This document shows positions 1 to 11,262 of a DNA stretch of 64,000 nucleotides, one piece after another. Below the pieces are notes generated by a model. It had not been told where the DNA came from and did not search any database. It was given only the letters and a program-made list of their open reading frames with translations. A program made the position numbers and the translations under genes. The stretch's first letter is position 1. Every line of letters starts with the position of its first letter. Origin of the DNA: Spirometra erinaceieuropaei (taxonomy: Eukaryota > Platyhelminthes > Cestoda > Diphyllobothriidea > Diphyllobothriidae); the NCBI GenBank assembly GCA_902702965.1, contig CACRXP010000009.1:1830124-1894123 (forward strand). Direction: 5' to 3'.

Positions 1-1267
1 CTAATGCAAAGTTCACGAGTTGGAGGGGACAAACAGAGTGACGGCTCTCCTTCCTTGATGTGCTTGTTAGACAAAAAGCCTGATAAAAAAACTTATGTAA
101 ATGACTATAGGAGGACAAAATGCATTAAGTGAAATGTCAGCTTTTGCAGTAGTAATTCAATGCCTGAGAAATTTCAACGCTTTGCACCAAATACGGATTA
201 CAACGCACTCGAAGCCCAGAATTTACGCCGCATGGCTAGCCACATGACATTAACACTCGCATCCTTCCTGCCAACTCCCGCAAAAAAGCACCTGACGGGA
301 AACGGTTATGACAATTTTAGGCACGTAAAAGTTTGCCTATATTGCTCGTTCGCCCAAGTTTTTTTCCGGAAAATGTCCTGTTTTCAGGCAAAAAAGTTTT
401 ATAAATTTGAGCTGTGATCCGTGTCGCCCTATATCAAAACCATTACCTGTCGCAATAACTGTCCGTTTCCCCTTCCGTTGAGAGTAATTTAACCTTAAAA
501 AATTTGCCAAATGGAATGTGCCGCACATTAAAACTGATTTTTTCCAACGTTGGCTGCGTAATGCGCGTTGAGAACAGCTGGCTATTTTTAGAAAGTCAGA
601 CATGTTGTCCGTCTCTAAAACAGATCCGTAAAGCCGAGCGATTTCGTGTTCTAAAGCGTAGTATCAATGCCTACGAAGAATTTTGTACTTAAATGGACCG
701 ATGTTGTCTTGCTTTTTGCGAAGGCATAAAAAGTGGCTATCTGAATTTTTGCAACCGAATGGCCATTTCGAATTTAGGGCATATGTAAAAAAATACATAT
801 TATGCGGTTTGCTTTCAGTTTACACGTAAGTTAAAAATAGAGCAGACAAAAAATTTACAGTTCGAACAGTATGTCAGTACATTCATGGGCCACTCTGCCG
901 TGAATTCATGGTCGCAGGACAGCGCTCTAAGGTAAGTAAACGAAGGGAAAATTGCTATAATTAAAAAAACAAGTTTTTCCGTTTCCGGCAGAACAATTAT
1001 GAGTGTTATGGCCCCGTTTTTCCTTTTAGGTTTACCTGCCTTACATTCACTTAACAGAATTGCAAGCACTTGTTGCCCATAAGATCCAGATTTTCTTTTC
1101 GGCCTAATCAGATTCGACCGGTTTCTTTCAGTCCGGTTAAACCTGTCCGTTTGTAGGTCGACCTACCGCCAGAATGGCTTCAAAACAGGGCTCCTTGAAC
1201 TGGGACCAATGGGCCGGACCGTATGGTTGCGCTGGGTGCGTTAATGCCGCTAATGATTTGGTGCTTT
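1..1267. other. no recognisable feature
   Basis: A/T-rich, only short open frames that overlap each other on both strands and show no family motif. I see no repeat of the families found elsewhere in the window. Confidence 0.5.
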
Positions 1268-1269
1268 TG

Positions 1270-1305
1270 GATAGATTTGAATAATTTGAATTATTCAAAT
1301 CTATC
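1270..1305. repeat. 36-bp perfect palindrome
   Basis: Two 17-nt arms (GATAGATTTGAATAATT and its reverse complement) are separated by 2 nt. The right arm is the tail motif of SINE-like family S1 (GAATTATTCAAATCT, also at 3275 and 9676). The palindrome probably marks an S1 tail duplicated head to head. Confidence 0.7.
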
Positions 1306-1400
1306 AGGACAATTGTAAAATAAATGAACCCGGCGATCGTCTGGTGGATTCTAAATTGATTGCTTAGTAAGTCCTGCTTGGGTATTTGCAGTCGAATTTT
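1288..1400 (+). repeat. S1 SINE-like fragment (tail part)
   Basis: It carries the S1 tail motif GAATTATTCAAATCT, then CTGGTGGATTCTA and CCTGCTTGGG. The same two blocks occur in the same order at about 3328-3370. It lacks the tRNA-like head and runs directly into the 5' arm of RA copy 1. Confidence 0.5.
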
Positions 1401-2354
1401 TAACTCATGAGATGTTGGCCGAAATCATGAAATGCGTTTTCAACTCGAAAAGGTTACTTAAGTAGGGTTGTAATATTAATTAACATGCAATGGGATCTCA
1501 AAAAATTTCCGTTACTGGGGATGCCGATTTTTGAACTTACTTATTTCCAGCTGCCTGCAAAAACAACTCTCCGCAAAAAATGGCTACTTAAGTAGCATAA
1601 AATTTTCTCATTCATCTTCGATGCCCGTATAAATTCAAATACATTTTTAGAAAACATACATAAAATATTCATTCTTGCTTTCATTTGGTGTAAAATTGCG
1701 TCTTCTTGGAATTTTATACCTGACGAAAGGATATGACTCGGTTTCGAAAACTTCCAATTTCCGAATAAGTCTAAACTCATCATGTCGTCACACTTGTAAT
1801 CAGGGTTTCCAAACTACAAACCGTTTGTTTTCCGCATACAGAAAACTATACATTTCTATGCGCTATTAAGAGCGGTTATTTGATATTCATACAATTTAGC
1901 AACGGCTTTGAGCCATAGAGTAAACTTTACAAGAAACATTAGTAAATGCAGCGACACAATGTCTTATGAACGGGCATTTGACGGTCATAAAACCGATTTA
2001 TACCTTTCCTTTAAGTATAAAAATCAAAAGAGACGCATGCGCTTTTCCGTCAAATGAGGGGGAGAATGCATATTTTTATGCATGGTTTCAATGAAATATA
2101 GTTAAACTTATAAGGGTTTTGAAAATAAACGAGAAGAATTCTCACATCTTGAGTAGTTATTTTTACGGAGTGCAGTTTTTGCAGGCAATTGAATGGAAGT
2201 TCTTTCAAAAGCCAGCATCTCGAAGTAACGGAAATTTTTACATGATCATGCTGCGCGGTAACGGATATTACAACCCTACTTAAGTAATATTTTAGAGTTA
2301 AAAACGCATTTCAGAATTTCCGCCAACATTCCATGAGCTGGCGCATCTCCTGTA
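1401..2354 (+). mobile_element. RA fold-back MITE, copy 1 (full length, diverged)
   Basis: The left end (TAACTCATGAGATGTTGGCC) and right end (CCAACATTCCATGAGCTGGCGC, split) are inverted. The arms mirror each other for roughly 400 bp: GTTACTTAAGTAGGGTTGTA on the left against TACAACCCTACTTAAGTAAT on the right, and GATGCCG against CAGCATC. The centre reads CAGGGTTTCC on the plus strand, used here as the forward orientation. There is no transposase, so it is non-autonomous. Related full copies end in CAGTAG...CTACTG flanked by TA, suggesting Tc1/mariner-type mobilisation. This copy has lost the clean outer 12 bp on the left. Confidence 0.8.
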
Positions 2355-2371
2355 GCTTACAGTTTTAGAAA

Positions 2372-2605
2372 TAGTGGATTTCCTGCGTCGCAGACCGCTG
2401 GGCGGGTGGCTTGACCCAAATATGATCAAAATCACGGCCTCCGGTGGGGCGTCATAGCTCGGGTGGCTAGAGTGTGGGCTGCCCTTAGGTCAAGCACCAG
2501 TGGCCATGTGTTCGGATTCTACCGAGGACACCGAGTTTATCGAAAATGGATCAAATGGATCACTGATGAAGACAACCCAGTAACCGAACATGTAGTGAAA
2601 AATGC
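2372..2605 (+). repeat. S1 tRNA-derived SINE-like copy
   Basis: A tRNA-like head lies at about 2449-2532. It has an A-box-like TAGCTCGGGTGG and a B-box-like GTTCGGATTCTACC, giving an internal RNA polymerase III promoter architecture. It is preceded by the same flank seen before the head at 3467 (GGGCGGGT...ATCCAAATGTGAT-like). Sequence spoils the clover-leaf, so it is a SINE head and not a working tRNA gene. The downstream body is diverged. Confidence 0.6.
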
Positions 2606-3185
2606 ACGCCTCACCTGAATCATCGCGCTTCTACATTCCTACTTTTAGGAGTTAAAATGTTCTACCAGAATGTACGAATAAGAGGATATTATTCAAATAG
2701 GTTAGAGGGCCATCAAAAGACGAGCAGCTCGAAGAGTGCCGAATGATTTCGAGTCCTCTAATGTGTGACTGCCAATAGAGGCAAATCAATATTTTGTCTT
2801 TTTCGTCACCAGACCTTTGTAGCTCAAATTCACAGATTTACTTTGGATATGTTTCTTTGCACGTATCTACGCTATTTGCAGTTCTTAATGGTTAATTAAC
2901 CTGGGATTTCTTTACACTTGGTGTAGGGATTTGTTACGTCAAGTAAAATTTTCTAATCTTCTTGCTGATCGTCACGATACTTCATGCATGCTGAAGGACG
3001 ACTCGGGATATTTCCTGTCCCTCGTATCTCACTCATTCGAAAAGCCACCACTTTCCGTGTTCATTTTTGATGTTTTTATAAATTCCTCTTTCGATTCTTG
3101 TGAAAGATTTGCAAACAATCACTTCCGTTTACTAATTTGTAGGCAAACAAGATAAGTATCTAACTCGAAAGTAAAAGATTTCGCC
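2606..3185. other. no recognisable feature
   Basis: A/T-rich stretch between two S1 copies. No shared repeat or coding motif was recognised. Confidence 0.45.
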
Positions 3186-3415
3186 AGTAAACATTTCGTC
3201 ATAATTCATATTGACCCAACTGCGTGGGTTCGAATCCCACCGAGGCACCGAGTTTTCACAGTGGGGTCAATATGAATTATTCAAAATCTGCCAAAACATC
3301 TATGAATTACGTAATCCTGGTAGTCACCTGGTGGATTCTAGGTGAATTACTTAGGAAATCCTGCTTGGGCAGTCCATTTACTGTATCAGATTTGGTGGAT
3401 TCCAGACGTTGAAGT
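3186..3415 (+). repeat. S1 SINE-like copy lacking its A box, with inverted flank
   Basis: A B-box-like GGTTCGAATCCCACC at 3227-3241 is followed by the S1 body (GGGGTCAATATGAATTATTC). The segment 3201-3218 (ATAATTCATATTGACCCA) is the reverse complement of 3262-3279, so an inverted S1 fragment abuts this copy. The tail carries CTGGTGGATTCTAGG and TTGGTGGATTCCAGACG. Confidence 0.6.
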
Positions 3416-3625
3416 AGGTTGGGCGGGTAAACCTCATCCAAATGTGATTAAACTCGAGTCGTCCGGCGAGGCCTCGTAGCTCAGGTGGTTAGAGCGTTGG
3501 CTGTACTAAAGCCTTCCCCTTACTGCGTGGCTTCGAATCCCACCGAAGCACCGAGTTTTTCACGGTTGGGTCAATATGAATTATTCAAAATCTGGCAAAA
3601 CATCTATGAATTTCGCCATAAATGC
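3416..3625 (+). repeat. S1 tRNA-derived SINE-like copy, best-preserved head
   Basis: The head at 3467-3552 carries an A box TAGCTCAGGTGG (3477-3488) and a B box in CTTCGAATCCCACC (3531-3544), both close to the RNA polymerase III consensus. The body that follows (GGGTCAATATGAATTATTC, then ATCTATGAATT) matches the copy just upstream, so the two are tandem. Nothing shows that it is transcribed. Confidence 0.7.
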
Positions 3626-4855
3626 ACGGAGAGATTGCATCTTCAACCATTCATTCACATGGTTCAGCGCATCCACCGACGGGGAACCAGCTGCCACAGA
3701 ATTGCTATATCCCACCAGGCTGTGAGGGCCATGGGTTGCAGTATCATCGCATAGGTAACGCGCACAATCCTAAAAACACGTGTTAGGTACTCTGTCTGGA
3801 CACTATGGAAGTGTTTAGAGACCTGAGATCATCAGCTGGAGAGAGAAGGTAGCATCGTAAACCTGCTGCTGTTATCGGAAATATGAATAGACTTGCTACT
3901 TAAGATACATGGAAAAAATAATATGGCTCAAAAGGCGAACGTTAACAAAACCCCGCCAAATCCGGTTTGAGCAGAACATTTACCTACCAAAAACCCAGAG
4001 AATACGCGAATAAGGACAAAAATAGGTCAGGTTACAATACTCCCGCCGTCTCTTAGCAACAAAAGCGTAGGCAAGAATATTTGAGGAACAATAACGACAA
4101 CCAGACTGATTAAGTTGCCAGCAGAGAGTAACTAGAATTACTAAATTAAATATTCCTGTGGTTCATTTGGGGGTTGAGCAATCAAACTGATATTGACGTA
4201 TGACTCGTTGTCAACCTAAAACAAGCTCTATATGGTCATTCCAGTCGCTATATATCCCATCCTTACTATATAGTGTGACATTTTCCTCAAAGACAAGCAA
4301 AATCGTGGTGAGTGGTTTGAAGTGCTCTAAATGCGGCTGCTTCCTGCCACAGCCAATTGTTCGCAGCGTCAGTGCACTTCACCTGTTTACTGGTACCGTA
4401 AGAGCAACCATGAATGAAAGTTGTCGTCCACTTTGCATTCGTCAACTCCTATTGATGAGTATAGATCACGTGGCCACCCGCGAAGTCTGTGGAGAGGAGC
4501 TCACAAACAAGCCGGGAATTTGTCCGTGATCTTACCCCCCTCCCGGCTGAGGCAGAGTAACAAACTTGAATGCTACGCAAACCAGCATTTCAGCGCTAAC
4601 TCACCCTGTCTGCATAGTGGTGACGTAGGAGTAGGGATGAGCGAGGCAGAAGATAGTATCTAAGCATGTAAACAAGAAATAAAACAGGGGTGCTCTGACT
4701 GGCTACTTTCGGCTTACGTTTTGACGTCAGCCACCCCAGAGGGATTTTATCGCTGTACAAAGCGAGGGGAAGGGACGGCACTTTGTTTTCTTTTTGAATC
4801 TGGCTCCTCGACTAAATTCTGTGGATATGGTGTTAATGCTTCTAAACGGGTCTTG
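3626..4855. other. no recognisable feature
   Basis: Contains open frames of up to 109 codons (for example 4200-4529 plus) that match no family I know and have no neighbouring exon signals that I can link. I treat them as chance frames. Confidence 0.45.
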
Positions 4856-5083
4856 TTCGTCCCGGCCGAGAGTTGATATGAATATTTGAGCTAAATCTCT
4901 CTGCTACTTCGACGAAAACCTCGTAACATTTACAATTTGCCGACAGGGGATCAGTAGCAAACAAATACCGGATGATGTACCATACCGATAGCATAGATAC
5001 TGGTCAACACCCCAGATATGCCTGTTTCGCCTATGTTCTGACACAGCTGTGTGAGGTTCAGCTCAACAGCGGTCCTCCTCCCA
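4856..5083 (-). repeat. HB ribozyme-repeat unit, degenerate
   Basis: Reads as an HB unit on the minus strand: TATGAATATTTGAGC, GCCGACAGG and a decayed hammerhead region at about 5014-5075. In that region the core is CTGTTGA where CTGANGA is expected, followed by GGCGAAAC. It is probably inactive. RA copy 2 begins directly at its end, and another minus-strand HB unit follows that RA copy. Confidence 0.55.
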
Positions 5084-5684
5084 AAAAATTTTCGTTACTT
5101 CGAGATGCCGGTTTTTGAACGAACTTCTTCCCAGCTGCCCGCAAATCTACACTCTGTAAAAAAATGACTGCTTAATTAGTATGAATTGTTTCATTTATTT
5201 TCGATGCTCTTATAAATTCAAATATATTTTTTAGAAAACATACATAAAATATTCGTTCTTTCTTTCATCTGATAGAAAATTGCGCCTTCTTTGAAGTTTG
5301 TACTTGAAGGAAGGCTGTAATTCGGTTTCAAAAAAACTCTTCCAATTCCTGGATACTTTTGAACTCGGAATCAGGGTTTCCAAATTACAAACTGTATATT
5401 TTCTATTTACAGAAATTCGTACATTCCTATAAGCTATTAAGAGGGGAGTATTTGGGGTTCATTAAATTTAGCAGCGGTTTGAGTCATAGTGTAAACTTTA
5501 AAAGCAACATTATTTGATGCAGAGACACGATTTATATGAATGTGAACTTTACGATCTACAAAGCTCTCATATTTAAAAACTTTTTAAAACCGAATTATAC
5601 ACTTCCTTTGGGCGTAAGATTAATAGAAAACGTACAATTTCACACGTCTTTTTTTAATTTTTTCAAAAATTATCTACAAACTTG
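5084..5684 (+). mobile_element. RA fold-back MITE, copy 2 (partial)
   Basis: Starts inside the left arm (TTACTTCGAGATGCCGG), runs through the centre in forward orientation (CAGGGTTTCCAAATTACAAAC) and stops inside the right arm near AAATTATCTACA. Both outer ends are missing. It lies between two minus-strand HB units, so either RA inserted into an HB array or recombination joined them. Confidence 0.7.
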
Positions 5685-5962
5685 GAGTGGATCAGTTTAT
5701 TCAAGGTCCATAGACTCCGACCGGGAAGTTTATTCATAAGTGCTTGGGCCGAAGTCCATCAGCCACAACGGATAACCGCGTAATATTCATTAACTGCCGA
5801 CAGGCAGCTAGTAGCACAGTTTAGGGTAAGGTGATCCCACACTAACAGCACAGGTAGTAGCCAAAAGCCCATACACGCGTGTCTCGCCGATATTCCGCCG
5901 CTGCATGGCGCAGCTGCGCGAGATTCGGCTCGTCAGTGGGTCTCCCAGCATTCCCTGTCTGC
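5685..5962 (-). repeat. HB ribozyme-repeat unit
   Basis: On the minus strand this matches the HB consensus: hammerhead region, TTTTGGCTACTACC, CTAGCTGCCTGTCGGCAG, TTAATGAATATTACGCGG, GGCTGATGGACTTCGGCCCA. Other copies at 31.1-31.9, 34.0-34.6 and 55.4-56.1 kb share this order. Confidence 0.75.
5868..5940 (-). ncRNA. hammerhead ribozyme motif (HB family), core base changed
   Basis: On the minus strand: helix I CCCA/TGGG, core CTGACGA, long helix II starting GCCGAA and closing TCGGC with an inner GCTGC/GCAGC hairpin, then GAGA, a tiny helix III CAC/GTG, and cleavage triplet GTA. The GAAA core box has become GAGA, which should cripple catalysis. The family fit is otherwise complete (type I hammerhead with minimal helix III). 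Confidence 0.7.
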
Positions 5963-6234
5963 TTTCTGGTTAGTATGTAATCTACCTACCCTGAAGTATT
6001 CAGAGGACTAGTTGGTGTGCATACGTCTGCTTCCGATAAATTCTCGTCAAGCCAGTGCATCTACGGGATCAAGCAAAACACCTGAGGGATAAGAGAAATC
6101 TATTAAAGTTCGTCTTAAAACACCGGTGTAGTGTGCGATTTTGTGGGAGGGGTAATAAAAGTCATGTCAGGGGCGGAGGGGAAGCGAAAGGGCGCAGAGT
6201 GGAATGCATGGAGTTAGTCGACTTCTGACCACAG

Positions 6235-6555
6235 TCAGTGCGGAGCCTGAACGATGCTCTTCTGCGCGCATAAAACTGCCTTTCGTAACCGGATAGCGGC
6301 CACCTCTATTGTTATTACCAGACATTGGCCCAGTAGTTTAGGGTAGCTCGAGGGAACCTTATAAATCACACAAAAAGCTTCGCTGGGGTCCACACGATGC
6401 CCAGCATCAACAACATATGTGAGAATAATGCTCCTGGTTTCGCCTTTTACCAGCCATGCCGGCAGGTGTTCTCGTATTCTTTTGGATAGACACCGACTTG
6501 TACGACCAGTATAACCTGCTCCACAGGAGCAAATGAAGGAATCGATGCACATTGA
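6235..6555 (-). pseudogene. GIY-YIG endonuclease C-terminal fragment of a retroelement
   Basis: About 105 codons read C-S-C-G-A-G-Y-T-G-R-T-S-R, then R-I-R-E-H-L-P-A-W-L and a tail rich in basic residues. This resembles the GIY-YIG nuclease that ends PLE polyproteins; G-Y-T-G-R-T corresponds to the second half of the motif (Y-x-G-x-T) and R/E-H to catalytic-region residues. No reverse transcriptase is attached upstream, so this is a 5'-truncated relic. It could come from another GIY-YIG-bearing retroelement. The same subtype recurs at 47.4 and 59.1 kb. Confidence 0.65.
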
Positions 6556-6739
6556 GGTAGTCTGAGATGTCTACCTACCCCTACCTTCTCCGCGTAAAAT
6601 AGGATATGTAGAGAATAATATTCGAACCCTTGCTCATGGGAAGGTTTATGCGACAGCCTGATCAAGGCGTCTTATTAGGAATTCGCCCGCTGCGTCCCCT
6701 TGCACCCTGCCTCCAAAATTCCGGTCACAATACAGGCCG

Positions 6740-6995
6740 TAGGGTAAATGATTTCGTTCTTGATGGAGGGACGCTCACCGATCGTTTCTACGGAACTCTC
6801 TCGTTCCGTTGTGTCTTAGGGCTCTCTCTCGAGTCCAGCCAGCAGACACACAGCGGCGCGTGATATAGGCAGAATGGTATTACCGACAAAGACAAGGGAG
6901 ACTGGGTTGGGTATGACCGGCTGACGACGGCTAGTAAGCCAGAAATGGCTATTCCAGTCCCCCTCGTCTTTGTCGGTAATACCATTCTGATTTCG
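6740..6995 (-). repeat. S2 hairpin-rich SINE-like copy
   Basis: Contains successive small hairpins: CGGAACTCTCTCGTTCCG, GGGCTCTCTCTCGAGTCC, and CAGACACACAGCGGCG (imperfect). A longer inverted pair follows at 6870-6898 and 6961-6989. Between those arms is the segment TGACCGGCTGACGACGGCTA seen in every S2 copy. Other copies: 11.6-12.1, 15.2, 17.0-17.4, 45.9-46.3 and 63.0-63.8 kb. Confidence 0.65.
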
Positions 6996-7685
6996 TTCTT
7001 ATTCTGCTCACGTTAGTTGCAGAATCAGTTGAGGCGATTAGCCGATATGACCCTAGGAATTTCAGTAATTGGCAGACAAAATATCTCTATAGGCTCAAGG
7101 CAGTCCAATATGTTTTGTAATAAACTCCGCACGCATTATTTGGAAATATTCATAGACCGTGGTACGATGTCTTAAAAGTGGCTGACTATGATTACGTGTT
7201 GACTAAATATTAATTCCTTGGAAAAGATGAAAGTATCCAGATAGCCCTTTCCATTTTCTTCGGAAATTACTTAGATAACTTGGGGTAGACCTTCCGGACC
7301 AAAGTTGTTAAGGCATGTTCTTTAATTTGAGGCAAATATTTCAAGTGAATTACATCAGCAACTCTTAGATAGCCACGGTATACTCAAAAGTTTCCAACGG
7401 GCAGTCAGTACATGGAATCCTTACAATTCGATAGGACTGGGTCCTGGCTGCTGCGCTGTTCAAGTTTGCGGTCTTCCTGGTGCGCGGTGCTGGGCCATCA
7501 ACCGCCGCGCGCCAGCAAATTCTGCTCATTCACACTACCGTTCTGCGTCCGCATGTAAGTGCTTTGAAATGAAACACAAGGACAACCGTTCACATCCATA
7601 TGATCCCCTACAATCGAACTCCTCAAATCCCCGACCACAGGCTTGTGGTCCAGGTGTTAGGGTCTGCGACGAAGGAGACCAAAGT
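6996..7685. other. no recognisable feature
   Basis: No coding motif or shared repeat recognised. Confidence 0.45.
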
Positions 7686-7981
7686 TGCAAAAGTATGAAT
7701 ATTTTCGTGCATGCTTTCCATGAAATATAATTAAATTTCAAGGGCATCGAAAATCAATGAAAAAAATGCAGGCTAATTAAGTAGTCATGTTTTACGCAGT
7801 ACGGTTTTGGATGCAGCCAAAAAGAAGTTTGTTCGAAAGCCGGCGTCCTGAGGTAACTGAATTAGTATAGAAATATGTTGTACCATGATTGGTTTTATAA
7901 CCCTACTTAATTAATCTTTCCGAAACGGAAACGCATTTAGGAATTTCTGTTGACATTTCATGAGTTAGCCCACTTACTGTA
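7686..7981. mobile_element. RA fold-back MITE, copy 3 (right arm only)
   Basis: Runs from GAATATTTTCGTGCATGC through TCCTGAGGTAACTGAAT and ACCCTACTTAATTAATCTTT to the terminal GACATTTCATGAGTTAGCCC and CTTACTGTA. The left arm and centre are absent. Confidence 0.75.
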
Positions 7982-8004
7982 TACGCGTGCATACAGCAGT
8001 GTGT

Positions 8005-8470
8005 GATCAACTTTGTCCCCCTAAAACGGCCGATGCGCCGGACCAACCCGCAGGCTACATCGGATTCTGGCGGACGTTATCGGGAATGCGCACTCATACA
8101 AAAGTGCCAAAATTCAGGGTATGGTGGCAAGCCCAGTTGCAGGATCACGCCGCGCCAACTGGGATCTGAGCCGTCCCCACTTTTGTCACTGTCGAATCTT
8201 CCTGTCGAGTGTTTGGTGTGGACCAGGGGATGTGGTGGTACCCCTGGGTGCGGGTTTACGCCTTACCATCCACCTCTGACCTCTCCCGTCCACAATCTTC
8301 TTGACTTGGTCATGACACTGAATGCAGATGAGAAATGAGGAAGGAGTGTGGTAGATGCTGCGCAAATCACCGTGTCTGCTTTCACACTGCTGTGGAGCAC
8401 ACGGCGGCCCTCGTCCGTGACCGTCAAACGGCCACATAATCGACAGTTCAGAAACAATCTTACCACCCGA
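8005..8470 (-). repeat. R3 retroposon or LTR-like copy
   Basis: On the minus strand it follows R3 order: CCGTGTGCTCCACAGCAG, TGCGCAGCATCTACC, GTGTCATGACCAAGTCAAGAAGA, GGGAGAGG and AATTTTGGCA...GTGCGCATTCCCGATAA. Compare the full-length plus-strand copy at 36459-36960. Diverged; the (AAC)n tract is not visible. Confidence 0.55.
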
Positions 8471-9552
8471 ACTCTTCGTAGAGAGTTGCGGTACTGTGAG
8501 TTCAGTTATATGATAAATCGGACTGTCTTCCCCAAAAAGAGGCCATACGGAGGCTGCGTTGGACGAACATGAAGGCAAAATCAAGGTGCGGCAGGCGATT
8601 TTGAGTTGCACAACCATAACAATTGCTACATATGGAACATGATGGCACGCCTAGGCGCAGGCACATGCCCCACCAACCTTCTGAGCCTAAAACTCGCATC
8701 AGAGGACTGGCCCGCTTGGACAGTAGACAGGTAACCAGGAGAGGGGGGAGAGAGTGAGGCCGAGTTTGGGGACTCCGCCCCCGGTGGCGGTCCCCTCACA
8801 GTTCTCACTCTAACACTCTGACGCGTCCAAATCTATGAAAGCGCGTTAGAAGCTCTGCCTTGAAAGTCTGCCAACCGACACGCCGACTCCGTCCTCTTCT
8901 CAAGATGGAACATCAGGCTCCTTCATAATGTGACCTCTATGACGTTCCGGACCACCCTCTTATTGTTTGAGTGATAGCCTGGTCCATCATTCACGAACCA
9001 GGCGTGTGTGACTTACATAGGCGGGTTTTTTTAGCGCTGTCATTCATCGCAACCGATCACGCCTCCGGAATTTTTGACCCCGTCTTGACACCAGGCGTCC
9101 ACCATGGTGGACGTCATCGGTGGCAACATTCAAGTTGTTTGTTTGTCAGAATTTTATCAAAGCCTGGTGGTTACGCACTTGGGGATATTCGCGGATTTTT
9201 TACATTGAAGTCATGAGTAGCCTCCGTGCAGGCCAATCTTGCTGTGAATTTATATCCGTCCTGTCAGAATCTCCCAAATTGTTTTCCGTATGCGTCCGAG
9301 TCCAGAAAACAATACTCTCCTTAGTCCTTGAGGTCAAAATGCACGTCCAGTACAATAAATGCGGTTGGTAAAGTTTCGAGGGCATTTAGAGATCTCCATT
9401 ATTCGTCAAAAGTCTGCATTCCTACCTAATTTTAATAAGCTGATTATCGTTACTTTTCTGGGGGCACGCGTATATCTAAAAAGAGGACTGCATCTTGGAC
9501 TTTTTGTCATTTCATTTGGCACAGCTCTAGAAAACTCGGCGTCTTCGTGACA
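8471..9552. other. no recognisable feature
   Basis: Several overlapping open frames under 90 codons on both strands; none carries a motif I recognise. A C/G-rich patch lies at 8730-8800. Confidence 0.45.
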
Positions 9553-9690
9553 TTTGAGCCCACGATAGCAGGAAAAGGGTTGAGTACGGTCAACGCTCTA
9601 ACCACCCGAGCTATGAGACTGTCATGGGTCCGAATCCCGCCGACGTAGCCGGGTTTTTTCTCAAGCGGGTCAAATAAATTATTCAAATCT
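9553..9690. repeat. S1 SINE-like composite
   Basis: Carries a minus-strand A-box region (CTCTAACCACCCGAGCTATGA) immediately followed by a plus-strand B box (GGTCCGAATCCCGCCGAC) and the plus-strand S1 body (GCGGGTCAAATAAATTATTC). The head is therefore rearranged and half inverted, and it should not work as a polymerase III promoter. Confidence 0.55.
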
Positions 9691-9890
9691 ACCAGGACAC
9701 CAGTTATTGGAAATTTAAAGGTGTCAGTCTGTAGCTTGCTCATCGGTGGATGTTAAGTGCAAATACTTCACTTTTACAATTATATGAACTTGACTAAATT
9801 TTGTACTTTTCTCATAAACTAATGCATGAATTTTGAGGGAAGGTCTTGCGACAAAACTTTCAACATAGATCTAAAAAACCCATAAGAATT

Positions 9891-10045
9891 TTTTAACAAA
9901 AATCCATCAGCCCCAACACAACAACCACGCAATATTCACAAGCTGCTAACAGGCAGTTAGTAGTATATAAATGTTTGCTAATCCACCACACTGTCAGCAA
10001 AAGCCTTGGCTAAAGGCCCGGGCTCGCGTTTCGTCCATTTTGTGT
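9891..10045 (-). repeat. HB ribozyme-repeat unit, degenerate
   Basis: Minus-strand HB order is visible in weakened form: GGGCTGATGGATTTTTG, TGAATATTGCGTGG, CTAACTGCCTGTTAGCAG, TTTAGCCAAGGC and GGACGAAACGCGAG. The hammerhead 5' core is missing. Confidence 0.45.
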
Positions 10046-10424
10046 TCTTCCTGAGGTAACTGGATTAGGTTGTTTATTTGCCGAGTTTCAACAATTTTTT
10101 TTATTTGCTGCAGAAGGGCGACCTCACAGTTTCTTTATGGTCGAAACTGTGCTCGGGGAGGGTGATGCATACACTAGGGGAGCCTGAGGATATTTGCCCT
10201 GTGAACACGGTATACGGAACTATTTATGAGTTATCGCGCACCGTCGATCACCTATCTACATCGGCACCCTCAGGACATGACGTTTTTGCGGTCACGTTTG
10301 CGCATTAAGCGGATGAGGTGAATGTGTAATGGGCCAGTATGATAATATCAAAAGAGAATTAAGGGTGTCGGTAATGGAAAATGAGATCAGAAATCCCCAT
10401 GCAGTTCATTTGACTTTCTATTAG
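10046..10424. other. no recognisable feature
   Basis: One 76-codon frame without known motif; no shared repeat seen. Confidence 0.4.
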
Positions 10425-10916
10425 ATGCATGGCTACTTAAGTATCATGAATTGTTCACGTTGATTTTTAATGTCCTTGTCAATTTAAATACATTTTGGAG
10501 AAAACATGCACAAAAATGTTTTTTCTTTACTCATTTATCAGAAAAGTACATTTTCTTTAAAGTTTATACTTGAAGAGTGTATCATGGTTTTAAAAAACTT
10601 TTTCTATTCCGGAACAATTTTGAACCAATCTGCCATTACTCTTGCATTCAGAGTTTCCAAACCAAAAGCTGTATATACATACTTCAGGCACCTCTATACG
10701 CTAATCTGAAGAGAACATGTAGGGTTCATAAAATTTTGTAGTGGATAAGGGCCATGTTGACCACTTTATAAACAACACTAATAAATGTGCTGATCTGCTG
10801 CTGCACTGTTGGACATTTCACGGTCTTAAAAAAACCTCATAATTATAAACTTTTTCGAAGACGAAAGATACTCTAGAAGAAGACGAAGACACGCTGACTG
10901 GAACGCCAGCTGTATT

Positions 10917-10958
10917 GGTCTTAGCTTTCGAACTCGAACAGAAGTTCATCATCAGAGC
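10917..10958 (-). ncRNA. PLE-type minimal hammerhead motif
   Basis: On the minus strand: CTGATGA, helix II GAACT/AGTTC with loop, GAAA, one-pair helix III (G-C) and cleavage triplet CTA. Helix I pairs at only two or three positions. The core is complete, and this type is known from PLEs and usually needs a dimer for activity. Confidence 0.6.
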
Positions 10959-11214
10959 GCGTTCGAGTGCAGCAGCGTACGAACATTTACACCGTTGCGC
11001 TGTGAAGGGGGAGGGGATTACGTCCGTGGGTAGGTCTGGTTCGCGCTGCCTGGTCCACAATGGTCCCCCCCCCCCGGGGTGACGGCGTTTGCCTTTCGCA
11101 GCAATGTGAGCTGCGCCATTCTGAACGAGCCAGACCCAGCCACGGACGTGATCCCTCCCCCCCCCCCCACCTCACGGCACAACGCTATAAATGTTCACAA
11201 GTTGCTGCATTCAA

Positions 11215-11262
11215 ACAGTCTCTGATGATGAACTCCTGTTTGAGTTCGAAAACTAAGACCAT
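11215..11262 (+). ncRNA. PLE-type hammerhead motif, opposite arm
   Basis: Plus-strand CTGATGA at 11222-11228, helix II GAACTC/GAGTTC and GAAA at 11248-11251. The next positions (ACTA) break the one-pair helix III, so this copy is probably weaker than its mirror at 10917-10958. Confidence 0.5.

Noticed and set aside
2560..2580. CTGATGA near an S1 copy as a hammerhead core
   Set aside because: GAAA and helix II partners are absent.
3467..3552. Functional tRNA gene
   Set aside because: A and B boxes are good, but the arms do not form a clover-leaf and the unit is followed by a repeated body, as in tRNA-derived SINEs.
8186..8617. 143-codon minus-strand frame
   Set aside because: Falls in a minus-strand R3 copy; other R3 copies do not keep the frame.
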